This document shows positions 25,261 to 33,461 of a stretch of DNA of 64,000 bases, piece after piece. Position 1 is the first letter of the stretch. Each line of letters opens with the position of its first letter. The DNA comes from Lactiplantibacillus plantarum (GTDB lineage Bacteria; Bacillota; Bacilli; Lactobacillales; Lactobacillaceae), in NCBI RefSeq assembly GCF_014131735.1, contig NZ_CP039121.1:744001-808000 (forward strand), in the 5' to 3' direction. The position numbers and the translations under genes are program-made. The notes beneath the pieces are model-generated. The model made no database searches, was not told the DNA's origin, and saw only the letters and a list, made by a program, of their open reading frames with translations.

Positions 25261-26448
25261 GTGAATTCAAAATCTTTAAATAAAAGTACGGTCCTATTAA
25301 TGGCGATCTCCGCGGCCATTGTAGTGGCTAATATTAATTATATTCAACCGATTGAGGCGGACATTGCGCAACAGTTTAATCTCCCAAACGCCGTTATTGG
25401 CGCGGTGGCAATGCTGACGCAGTTAGGCTATGCCTTTGGGTTGCTCTTAATTGTACCCATGGGTGATATCATGAATCGCCGAATGTTGATTATGCGCTTA
25501 CTGGTACTCGCAATCATTTCAGCGTTACTAGCCTTCGTGGCTCCCAATATTTGGGTGTACGCCTTGGCAAGTTTACTGATTGGGATAACCTCTGTGGCAC
25601 CACAAGTTATTATTCCGTACGCTGGCTTTCTCGCACCTCGTAATCAGCGTGGTCAAGTCTTGGGCAACGTCCTGAGTGGCTTGCTCGTGGGGGTTCTCTT
25701 GTCACGAACTGTCAGTGGGGTACTTGCGAGCTATTTGTCTTGGCAGATGGTCTATCTGATTGCCGCTATCTTGATTGCAGGATTGTGGCTCGTCTTGTGG
25801 CGAAAATTACCGCATGATCCCGTGACGACACATACCACGAATTATAAAGCCATGATTCAGACAGTACCTCAGTTAGTAAAACGCTATCCGGTTTTGCGAG
25901 CGTCGGCTGTTAACGGATTTGTCTTGTTTGGTGTTTCTAATATTTTCTGGGCAACACTCGTCTTTTACTTGCAGCATCAATACGGGTGGGGAAGTCGTGA
26001 AGCTGGTCTGCTTGCGTTGCTAGGTGTTACCGGTGTGTTAGCAGCCCCTTTAATTGGCCGCCTAGCCGATCGTTTTCGGCCCCGAACGATTATCGGCTTG
26101 GGTCTAGTGTTATCAACATTAGCCTACGTAGTGTTTTGGCTGAGTGGTACGCATTTGGTGGGGTTAATTATTGGTATCGTCATTCTTGATTTAGGTACTC
26201 AATTCGGGCAGGTCGCGAATCAGACACGGATTCAAAGTATCGATGTCCATGCCAGTAGCCGTTTCAATTCGGTATTCATGTTTGGCTACTTCATGGGTGG
26301 CGCCCTAGGTTCATTTTGTGGCAACGTCTTATGGTATTTAGCTGGTTGGAACGGCGTCTGCGGGTTAGCGGTCGTCGTGTTAATGATTGGCTTTTATGCC
26401 CACTTTGTTCATTATCCACGGGTGGTGACACGACAAGTGCAACATTAG
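25261..26448 (+). CDS. MFS transporter (GTG start)
   Basis: A 395-residue 12-helix carrier of the major facilitator superfamily. Motif A-like PMGDIMNRRMLI lies after helix 2 and LADRFRPRTII in the second half. The NYIQPIEADIAQQFNLPNAVIG start resembles the YgaY/sugar-efflux branch. GTG 25261 has AAAGGA 7 bases upstream; an in-frame TTG at 25219 lies inside the upstream hairpin. Its ribosome site is partly in that hairpin, suggesting regulated expression. The substrate is unknown. Confidence 0.9.
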   Translation: MNSKSLNKSTVLLMAISAAIVVANINYIQPIEADIAQQFNLPNAVIGAVAMLTQLGYAFGLLLIVPMGDIMNRRMLIMRLLVLAIISALLAFVAPNIWVYALASLLIGITSVAPQVIIPYAGFLAPRNQRGQVLGNVLSGLLVGVLLSRTVSGVLASYLSWQMVYLIAAILIAGLWLVLWRKLPHDPVTTHTTNYKAMIQTVPQLVKRYPVLRASAVNGFVLFGVSNIFWATLVFYLQHQYGWGSREAGLLALLGVTGVLAAPLIGRLADRFRPRTIIGLGLVLSTLAYVVFWLSGTHLVGLIIGIVILDLGTQFGQVANQTRIQSIDVHASSRFNSVFMFGYFMGGALGSFCGNVLWYLAGWNGVCGLAVVVLMIGFYAHFVHYPRVVTRQVQH

Positions 26449-26472
26449 CAGTGTATTAGTTAATCGGTCATG

Positions 26473-27461
26473 AATCATGATTAAAACGTGTCAAGTTTAG
26501 ATTGTTGTTCGTCAGCCGGTGTGCGTCCTATTCCGACCTCCGGGGCTGGGTGACAATTGCTGGAACGCAGCCGACGTCGATTTGAGCTAACGCATAACCC
26601 GCGTCATCTCAAATACGAGTCTTATTCTAAGCCGGAAGAAAATCACTTCCGACTAAGAATAATTTGGCTACTGAGCATTGTCACCCAGCCCCTCCAGTCT
26701 CAGCCTGTGAGGGGCCACGGGTTGAAGCCGAGCATTGCCTAGCCATCGGATTAATGCGGTTTTGGCATTAGTCCGTTGGCGTAGCAAGCACAGGATTCAG
26801 TGGCACCGAGCACGTTTCGGGAACCCGCTCGAATGGCTAATGAACGGCCACTTAACTTAGCACAATCTGTTGTTGGCTATTTTGATACGGGAACTTTAAA
26901 CGAAACGTTAGGGTTGTATTAACCACTTTGTCGAGACGGCCAATTATTACGATGTTGATTGAGGAATAGTGAGACATCCTAATATCATTTTCACCCTGAC
27001 AGTTGATTGATAAAATTATTGTTTATGAAAAACAATGACGAATTCACCAAAAGTTGGGTCCGCACATGTCCGCCATTCGAACACTGTCCCGACTGGAAGG
27101 CGTTTCGGCCAATACTCAGCACTGCAAGAGTGTGAGGTTCAGACGAGTTGAGACTGAGGATTAGCCTAGCTAGGGCGTTAAGCGGTGAATTTCCGCTTGG
27201 CGTCATAGCGTAGCTAACCGCAAGTCTCAGTCTGACCCGAACACGTTTCACCAATATGGCATTAAAGCGTGGAAGACCAGTATTTAAGACGTGGGCTTCG
27301 GCTTAAATCTGTGTCCACCGCGTTCTAGCAATTGGCCGAAATGCCTGGAAGTCGGCGTAGGACGAACTTGAAAAGCATGTTTACGCCCACTCGCACCTGT
27401 TTCCAGCGGTTTTTAGCTGGCCGTTTTTGAACTTAAAAAACGACACGTTTTAATCATGATT
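26473..27461. repeat. Large noncoding TIR-bounded repeat, copy 2 (long form)
   Basis: A 989-bp copy of the element at 12167. Its ends are AATCATGATTAAAACGTGTC and its inverse at 27442-27461. It has the same two-arm layout, but each arm carries an extra module of about 140 bp (about 26697-26845 and 27117-27275). Both modules contain a GCCTAGC ... GCGTAGC pair and fold as an extra branch, and they sit at mirrored positions. No clear flanking target duplication was found. No ORF has a ribosome site or a recognisable product. Confidence 0.85.
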
Positions 27462-27734
27462 AATCCTAAAATGACTAGCACGATACCTGTTGTTAAGTAG
27501 GCTGTTGATGTTTGTGTAATAACTTAATGATTGGTATAGGCGCTGGCAGTAGGGGACAGTTAATTAATATGAAGTATGCTGATGATGAGCTTAATGAATA
27601 TTAACCATAATCGGCGTTGAACTTAATATTAGTCGTAAATCAATTAAAAGGATTGTATTTCAGAGAAAATGGTCTAAACTCTAATTATTCATGTTAGAAG
27701 ATGTAACATGAAATCTAAATAAGAGGGTTTTGCT
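27462..27734. other. Leader region of the aspartase gene
   Basis: This gap of about 270 bp is AT-rich and holds no gene. It should contain the promoter of the lyase gene, but no convincing -35/-10 pair stands out. Confidence 0.4.
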
Positions 27735-29135
27735 ATGCGAATTGAAGCTGATTGTATTGGTAAGTTAGCTGTTCCGGATGATGCTTTGTATGGAATTCAT
27801 ACGTTACGTGCCGTTCATAATTTTCCGATTACGACGGAATTGATGCATCCACTGATCATGCAAAGCCTTGTTCAAATCAAGAAAGCGGCGGCCAGTGTGA
27901 ATGCGGCTGCCGGAACTTTGTCTAATGATAAGGCACACGCCATTATTGCGGCATGTAATCAGTTACTACTGGGGCGTTACGCGGATAACTTCATTGTGCC
28001 AGCGATTCAGGGGGGTGCTGGGACCTCGGCTAACATGAACGTCAATGAAGTGGTGGCTAATTTGGCTCACCGATTGATGCCGGCAGTTGCCGTTCATCCC
28101 AACGATGATGTTAATCAATCACAATCAACCAATGATACTTTTCCAACGGCCGGTAAAATGGCGCTTTGCATGCAACTCCCAGGACTATTAACGGCACTCA
28201 GCCGGTTGGTACAAACGTTACTGGTTAAATCGCAGCGTTATCAAGATGCCATCAAAGTTGGCCGAACTCAGCTTGAAGATGCGGTACCGACGACGTACGG
28301 GCGGACCTTTCATGCTTATTACCAATTATTCAAGCGTGATTTGACCCGTGTACGGCAGGCGGGCGAACATCTCCGAATCGTAAATTTGGGTGGGACTGCA
28401 ATCGGTACCGGCATCAACGCGACTCACACGTATCAACAACAGATTTTAGTGAAATTAAATCAAAATACTGATTTAGATTTAGTAGCCGCACCAGACTTGA
28501 TCGATGCAACGCAAAACTGCGATTTGTTCGTGGAATTCTCTGCGGCCATGAAGACGTTAGCCGTTGACCTTTCCAAGTTTAGCAATGACTTAAGATTGCT
28601 GGCGAGCGGCCCACAAGCTGGCTTTGGTGAATTGAATTTGCCCGCGCAGCAAGCTGGTTCTTCTATTATGCCAGGTAAAATCAATCCGGTTATTCCGGAG
28701 GTTGTTAACCAAGTTGCGTTTGAAGTGATTGGTCACGACACGACGGTAACAATGGCAGCGGAAGCAGGCCAATTGGAATTAAACGCTTTCGAGCCGATTA
28801 TGTTACGGGCATTGCTAACCAGTGAGCAGCATTTACAGCAGGCCTTGACTACATTAGTCGATCACTGTGTGCGGCAATTGACGGTCAATCGCCAACGCTG
28901 TGCAGATCAAGTGGCACATTCGGCCATTACGGCAACTGTTTTGGCGCCATACCTTGGTTACGAGACGACTACCGCGCTGATTAAAGAAGCGCTCACCACT
29001 AACCAAGCAATTCCTGAATTATTACATCGACGTCGCTTGCTTAGCGATGCTTTGGTCGAGCAGCTGTTTTCGCCGGCCGGACTAACTCAGCCACGCCCAG
29101 AGGTTATTGAACAACTACGAGCGGTTGCAAAGTAG
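27735..29135 (+). CDS. Aspartate ammonia-lyase (class II fumarase/aspartase family)
   Basis: A 466-residue lyase of the fumarase/aspartase superfamily. The N-terminus MRIEADCIGKLAVPDDALYGIHTLRAVHNFPIT is aspartase-like. The signature GSSIMPGKINP is at 308-318 and carries the catalytic Ser, and the substrate loop TxD/SxN regions include QSQSTNDTFPTA. Aspartase converts aspartate to fumarate and ammonia; a class II fumarase is the alternative, since the two are hard to separate by eye. The convergent AEC-type carrier downstream (for organic acids) would fit fumarate/malate metabolism, but it is frameshifted here. The ATG follows AGAGGG. Confidence 0.82.
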   Translation: MRIEADCIGKLAVPDDALYGIHTLRAVHNFPITTELMHPLIMQSLVQIKKAAASVNAAAGTLSNDKAHAIIAACNQLLLGRYADNFIVPAIQGGAGTSANMNVNEVVANLAHRLMPAVAVHPNDDVNQSQSTNDTFPTAGKMALCMQLPGLLTALSRLVQTLLVKSQRYQDAIKVGRTQLEDAVPTTYGRTFHAYYQLFKRDLTRVRQAGEHLRIVNLGGTAIGTGINATHTYQQQILVKLNQNTDLDLVAAPDLIDATQNCDLFVEFSAAMKTLAVDLSKFSNDLRLLASGPQAGFGELNLPAQQAGSSIMPGKINPVIPEVVNQVAFEVIGHDTTVTMAAEAGQLELNAFEPIMLRALLTSEQHLQQALTTLVDHCVRQLTVNRQRCADQVAHSAITATVLAPYLGYETTTALIKEALTTNQAIPELLHRRRLLSDALVEQLFSPAGLTQPRPEVIEQLRAVAK

Positions 29136-29254
29136 CCACTGTTTTGCAGTGCAATTTATGGCTGAGATAGGCTAGTGCTGAAGGTTGACACCAGCCAGTT
29201 TAAAGCCAATGGACGTCGCACGACTTAGCACAAACTAAAGTTAGCGCGCTTTCT

Positions 29255-29298
29255 GCCAATTACTAAAACGCAGTGGATCCAAGTTTAAGCCGTATCTC
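29255..29298. repeat. Degenerate fragment of the repeat arm
   Basis: CCAATTACTAAAACGCAG followed by TTTAAGCCGTA parallels the repeat-arm sequence CCAATTGCTGGAACGCGG ... TTTAAGCCGCA. It appears to be a decayed piece of the large repeat family. Confidence 0.45.
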
Positions 29299-29311
29299 AA
29301 ATGCTAGTCAT

Positions 29312-29357
29312 TAAAAATGAGTCACCAGAATGAAAAATTCTGATGGCTCATTTTTAG
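29312..29357. terminator. Bidirectional terminator
   Basis: TAAAAATGAGTCACCAGAAT pairs with the segment 29336-29356 around a short loop, with an A run and a T run on either side. It separates the convergent lyase and AEC genes. Confidence 0.8.
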
Positions 29358-29397
29358 TTGTCGTTTACTTAGTCTTAGCTAAAAGCAGTGAGACACA

Positions 29398-30328
29398 TTA
29401 GTGTAAGTTGACCAAAGCAAAAACGATTGGAATGGTAACGACACTTAAAATCGTTGAGATGCTCATTAGGGCAACGGCTGGCCCGGGATCACCGTGGACT
29501 TTGAGCGAGAACAAGACGACGATTCCGGCGACTGGGCAAGCAGCCATTAACACTGTGGTGAATAATGGCTGCTTGCCCAGTGATACCCATTAGCTGGAGG
29601 ACAACAATCGCCAAGTATGGAAACAATAAATTGCGCAATAAGATGACTAACCAAAGACGTTTATCGAGTGTTGCACGGTTAAGTTTAACGTCTGCCAAAC
29701 TATTCCCAATAACGATCATGGACAGGGGTGTGTTGACCGAACTGACATATTTAATAGCGCTATTGGCAATCGTTGGCAGTTGCAGCGAGGTTACGAAGAT
29801 CAGTAGCCCAACAACAATGGCGATGATATTCGGATTAAAGACGATCTGTTTAAGATTATCCCGCCGATTGCCCTGTTGTCCGGTGAAGAGGGTGATACCG
29901 TGAGTCCAGCTAAAAATATTGAAGGCCGCTAACGAGGCAACAGCATAGAATACGCCAGTTGCACCGAATAGGGAGCTGGTTAATGGAATCCCCATAAAAC
30001 CGGCATTAGAATATACGGCACCGTAACGCATAATGCGACGCAAATTCTGGTCAGAGACACGTTTGAATAGTAATTGCGTCACAATGATCATGAGCACATA
30101 AATGATCACAATTCCAGCAATGACCCGGGCTAACATTTGTAAGCGGTCGGCTGAAAATGTCTTTTCAAAGGCTTGAATAATCAAGCAAGGTGACACAATG
30201 TATAACAGGATGTTGGTTAAATCAGTTGAAGTCTGGGCATGCATGAAGCCGAGCTTGTTAACGAGCAGGCCGACGAGCATGAGAATGAACATCAAAATGA
30301 TTTGACTAGTTAGTTGCGTTAAATTCAT
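29398..30328 (-). pseudogene. AEC family (auxin efflux carrier/malate permease-like) transporter, frameshifted
   Basis: A membrane carrier of about 309 residues if intact, with 10 helices; AEC carriers move organic acids such as malate. The first reading frame is good from MNLTQLTSQIILMFILMLVG to GITGQAAIIH, then turns into a charged, non-membrane tail ending at 29489. Removing one base in the GTGGTG of 29555-29560 restores a natural end, IIHTVLMAACPVAGIVVLF ... ALVNLH, with a stop at 29398. The frameshift lies in the loop of a perfect 19-bp inverted repeat (29531-29549 with 29563-29581). It is either a true pseudogene, a slip during replication of the hairpin, or a sequencing error. A truncated 279-residue product would lack the last two helices. 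Confidence 0.8.
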
Positions 30329-30396
30329 TTACTTCAGTCCAATAAATTAGAATACTCTCATTATTGAGGTTTGGCCTGAACTTTGTCAAGATTCAT

Positions 30397-31074
30397 TTAG
30401 GCCGGATGATGCGCCTGGACAATATCCACGTGATGTTTGAGATGGGGAAAAACATGATGATCAGACCACCCCATGATGGCACCTTGAGCAATTAAGGCAA
30501 AGGCCGTCCCGAAGCCAATGGCGCGCAAATGACCTGTGGCGAAGAATGAAACGACGATAATCGTCAGAGGTGGCAAATAACTAGTCCACTGGGCAATAAT
30601 AGCGGAACCATGTAAAAACCGAAAGCGTAAGATATACGATAAATCATCGTTCGGATGCTGAATTAAATTACAACGCTGGTAAATCGAGACGGCGGCCGCA
30701 ACGCCTAATAGCCCAAGCACGTTTAGAATCAAGCGTGGTAACAGGGGCAGGGCGGGAATCTGTAGCCAATCCCAAAAGTAGCCGATAAATTGGACCAGGT
30801 AACTAAAGGGCACGATATAGAGCAAGTTGGAGATAAACCGACGCCGATCAAAGTGACCTAACAGAAGTTGGTTGAGAATCGTGACAACCACACCGTACAG
30901 TAATAAGGTGGTTCCTAATGAAATATGGGTCCAGTCAGCTAGATTAACGCTGGAGCCAGTCCAGACGGCGCTGCCTAGGCTGGTGGCGATGGTGAGCGCG
31001 TTGGCAGCAGAATTCAGAATAATGGAAAAGACTAAAAAACCAAAACGTTGACGAAAATCAGGAATGTTCAACAC
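30397..31074 (-). CDS. YczE/YitT-like integral membrane protein
   Basis: A 225-residue protein with about five helices. The RFGFLVFSIILNSAANALTIATSLGSAVWTGSSVNLA start is typical of the YczE/YyaS family (GTG start at 31074, with AAAGGT upstream). The C-terminus has several histidines (SDHHVFPHLKHHVD). The family has no firm function. It is transcribed divergently from the NapA-type antiporter gene. Confidence 0.8.
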   Translation of the reverse strand: MLNIPDFRQRFGFLVFSIILNSAANALTIATSLGSAVWTGSSVNLADWTHISLGTTLLLYGVVVTILNQLLLGHFDRRRFISNLLYIVPFSYLVQFIGYFWDWLQIPALPLLPRLILNVLGLLGVAAAVSIYQRCNLIQHPNDDLSYILRFRFLHGSAIIAQWTSYLPPLTIIVVSFFATGHLRAIGFGTAFALIAQGAIMGWSDHHVFPHLKHHVDIVQAHHPA

Positions 31075-31159
31075 GACTAAGCGACCTTTCAGTTAACAGT
31101 ATATGAGTTATTATAACCGCTTTCATAAGTGGATGTCACGGCTAGACTCATAAAAATAT

Positions 31160-31262
31160 GCTATACTAATTGCACGATAGATTTTACGGTTGAAGGACAC
31201 TTCAAGAATTCGGGCTACTTTTGGGTTGGGTAGTCAGAGCTTGCAGTGCCCTTTTTTAGGAG
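31160..31262 (+). promoter_or_regulatory. Structured leader of the antiporter gene
   Basis: An extended -10 TGCTATACT (31159-31167) would give a leader of about 95 nt. In it TTGAAG/CTTCAA form one hairpin and GGCTAC/GTAGTC another, enclosed by GGGC and GCCC, with GCCC directly followed by TTTTTT and then the AGGAGG ribosome site. This looks like a regulated terminator or RBS switch. I cannot match it to a known riboswitch class. Confidence 0.45.
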
Positions 31263-31269
31263 GTTTTTA

Positions 31270-32436
31270 ATGGATTACGTTGGTAGTTTAGCGTTGATTT
31301 TAATTGTTACGGCGGTTGCGGGTCACCTGAGTGTCCGAATGGGCCTACCCGCGGTGATTGGCCAATTGTTAAGTGGAATTATACTTGGTCCAGCCGTATT
31401 AGGTTGGGTCTCAGCAACAAGTTTTATCAAAGACTTCGCGGAGCTTGGCGTGATTATTTTAATGTTCATGGCCGGCTTAGAGAGCGATTTAAAATTGCTG
31501 AAGAAGTATTGGCGTCCTAGTTTGTTAGTTGCGGTCCTGGGGGTCATTCTACCCGTTGCGGTGATTGACTGGTGTAGCCAACTATTTCACCTTAACGCCA
31601 CTGAAAGTTTGTTCTTGGGCGTAACCTTCGCGGCCACATCGGTTTCGATTTCAGTCGCGGTTCTCAAAGAGTTAGGCGCCCTCGATGGTAAAGAAGGGAC
31701 GACGATTTTAGGTGCAGCGGTCGTTGATGACGTCCTGGCTGTTTTGATTCTGAGTTTGATGATCAGCTTATTTGGCAGTGAAGTCAGTGGTGGCGGTAGT
31801 CATGCCTCAACCAACTTGGGACTCTCGCTGGCGATTCAGTTGGCGTTCTTTGTGGCGCTGTACTTTGTGGTCAAGTGGGTGGTGCCACATTTAATGGCCG
31901 TGGGGAATGCCCTACTGGTTCCAACCTCCATCACGCTGATGTCACTAGTGATTTGTTTTGGACTCTCATACTTAGCGGACGCAATCGGTTTAAGTGCTGT
32001 GATTGGCGCGTTCTTTGCCGGTATCGCCGTTGGTCAGACGGACTATCATGAAGTTATCGATGAGCATATTCAACCCATTGGTAATGCTGTATTTATCCCA
32101 GTCTTTTTCGTTAGTATTGGGCTGAATATGTCATTCAATGGTTTCCTGAACGATTTTTGGTTCATCGCTGTGATTACCGTTGCGGCAATTGCCACTAAGC
32201 TCATTGGTGCCGGGGTCGGCGCACGGTTGGCGGGTTTTAATTGGTTAAGCGGCTATGAGATTGGCGCCGGCATGGTGTCACGTGGGGAGATGGCCCTGAT
32301 CATTGCACAGATTGGTTATCAAGGCAAATTACTATCAGCTGATCGTTATTCGGCAGTCATCACGGCAATCATTTTAACGACGCTGATTGCACCACTATTA
32401 CTTCGTCAGGCGGTTAAACGCCAACGTGAAGCTTAA
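31270..32436 (+). CDS. CPA2 family cation:proton antiporter (NapA-like)
   Basis: A 388-residue antiporter with 11-13 helices. The two-aspartate ion site is AAVVDDVLAVL (Asp153-Asp154), the crossover helix region is FAATSVSISVAVLKELGA, and the second half has GLSAVIGAFFAGIAVGQT. No C-terminal TrkA domain is present. NapA-type proteins exchange Na+ (or K+) for protons and help in pH and salt homeostasis. ATG 31270 follows TAGGAGGT; a longer reading from 31246 is rejected. The leader may be regulatory. A good terminator follows. Confidence 0.9.
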   Translation: MDYVGSLALILIVTAVAGHLSVRMGLPAVIGQLLSGIILGPAVLGWVSATSFIKDFAELGVIILMFMAGLESDLKLLKKYWRPSLLVAVLGVILPVAVIDWCSQLFHLNATESLFLGVTFAATSVSISVAVLKELGALDGKEGTTILGAAVVDDVLAVLILSLMISLFGSEVSGGGSHASTNLGLSLAIQLAFFVALYFVVKWVVPHLMAVGNALLVPTSITLMSLVICFGLSYLADAIGLSAVIGAFFAGIAVGQTDYHEVIDEHIQPIGNAVFIPVFFVSIGLNMSFNGFLNDFWFIAVITVAAIATKLIGAGVGARLAGFNWLSGYEIGAGMVSRGEMALIIAQIGYQGKLLSADRYSAVITAIILTTLIAPLLLRQAVKRQREA

Positions 32437-32444
32437 AGCAATTG

Positions 32445-32490
32445 AAAATCCCAACTTGTTTGCGTGTTGCAAACGGGCTGGGATTTTTTA
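32445..32490 (+). terminator. Terminator of antiporter gene
   Basis: AAAATCCCA...TTGTTTGC pairs with GCAAACGG..TGGGATTTT around GTGTT, ending in a T run. Confidence 0.85.
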
Positions 32491-32499
32491 ATCACGACA

Positions 32500-33039
32500 T
32501 TATTCAGTTGTTAAACGTTGATAGTGGACTTCGGCGAGCTGACCATATCGATTGGTGTCAACTAATTCAAAGCGCTGTTGCTGGTCAATTGCTTTAAATA
32601 AGGGAATACCATCACCCAAAATGACTGGTGCAATCTGGATGTAGAGCTCATCAACTAAATCCGCAGCTAACAGCGGCATTAAGACGCCAGCACCGCCAAC
32701 AATCCAAATATTTTTGCCAGCGGTACGGCGCAAGTCTTCGACGATCTTCGTGACGGGGGTATTGGTGAACTGGGTGCGTTCATCGCCGGTGTGGGGGTGG
32801 GAAGTCATGACAATATTGTGGGTCGCCGGATTATATGGATTAATGAGTTGATCAGTGGTTTGTTCCATCGTGTATTCGTAAGTATGGCGGCCCATGATGG
32901 CGGTATCAACTTGCTGCATAAATGCTTCGGTGGGGGCATCGTTGGCACCAGCTGTTTTGAACAGCCAGTCCAGCCGATTATCCTTAGTGGCTAAACAACC
33001 GTCAATTGAAATGGCCCCATAAAACTGAACTTTACGCAT
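32500..33039 (-). CDS. Dihydrofolate reductase family protein (RibD C-terminal domain-like)
   Basis: A 179-residue NADPH-dependent reductase of the DHFR/RibD-C superfamily (YwjB/YyaP-like). The fold marks are MRKVQFYGAISIDGCLATKD, DTAIMGRHTYEYTM and NIWIVGGAGVLMPLLAADLVDELYIQIAPVILGDGIPLF. It is not FolA, because the folate-pocket pattern is absent. AGGTG lies upstream of the ATG. The physiological substrate is unknown. Confidence 0.86.
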   Translation of the reverse strand: MRKVQFYGAISIDGCLATKDNRLDWLFKTAGANDAPTEAFMQQVDTAIMGRHTYEYTMEQTTDQLINPYNPATHNIVMTSHPHTGDERTQFTNTPVTKIVEDLRRTAGKNIWIVGGAGVLMPLLAADLVDELYIQIAPVILGDGIPLFKAIDQQQRFELVDTNRYGQLAEVHYQRLTTE

Positions 33040-33461
33040 GATTCGACACCTACTTTATCTTTAGTAGTCATATTGTACCATGTTTTCCGGTCATTCACTT
33101 GCTGAACTCCGGTAAAAGTTCAGTAACATAATTAAATAATTGGTTCGAAATGGGAGGTGGGAAACTACTTAAGGTGTCGCTGGGAGCGTGTGAATGCTGC
33201 AAATAATGATGTTGTGGGGCTAATGAGAATGAGTATCCACAGCGGGTTGAGCAGGTCGTGGTGATCATTGTCGGAGAAGTAGCATACGGGCAATCAAGAT
33301 GTGAGTTGAAGTAACGATTGGTGGTTTTCAAGGGCCCCACCGTCCGCTATAATTGGATTAGCATTTCATCACATACAGTTTGACCTAATTAGGCGAGCTG
33401 GCCTGGTTCGTAAACTTCCCAGGATAAAAAACCAAGAACTTCAGTTATCGGAGGTAAGAGA
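33040..33461. other. Upstream region of the queuosine-salvage operon
   Basis: A 422-bp gap. A minus-strand open frame in it (33095-33340) lacks homology and a ribosome site. A -10 TATAAT (33348-33353) with a weak -35 TTTTCA 17 bp upstream precedes the preQ1 riboswitch at 33402. Confidence 0.6.
33402..33436 (+). promoter_or_regulatory. preQ1-I riboswitch
   Basis: The aptamer stem CCTGG (33402-33406) pairs with CCAGG (33419-33423). The loop begins TTCG and ends CTTCC, and the A-rich tail ATAAAAAACC follows at once. This is the short hairpin plus A-tail pseudoknot layout of class preQ1-I. The loop segment ACTTCC can also pair with the GGAGGT ribosome site 30 bases on, suggesting control of translation by preQ1. 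Confidence 0.78.

Noticed and set aside
26557..26742. Open frame in the left arm of the repeat (also in the minus-strand frame at 41600-41953)
   Set aside because: It is rich in Arg/Ser from the stem sequence and is not preserved across all copies; structure explains the conservation better.
33095..33340. 81-codon minus-strand frame before the queuosine operon
   Set aside because: No ribosome site, no family, and His/Ser/Pro-rich composition unlike neighbouring genes.
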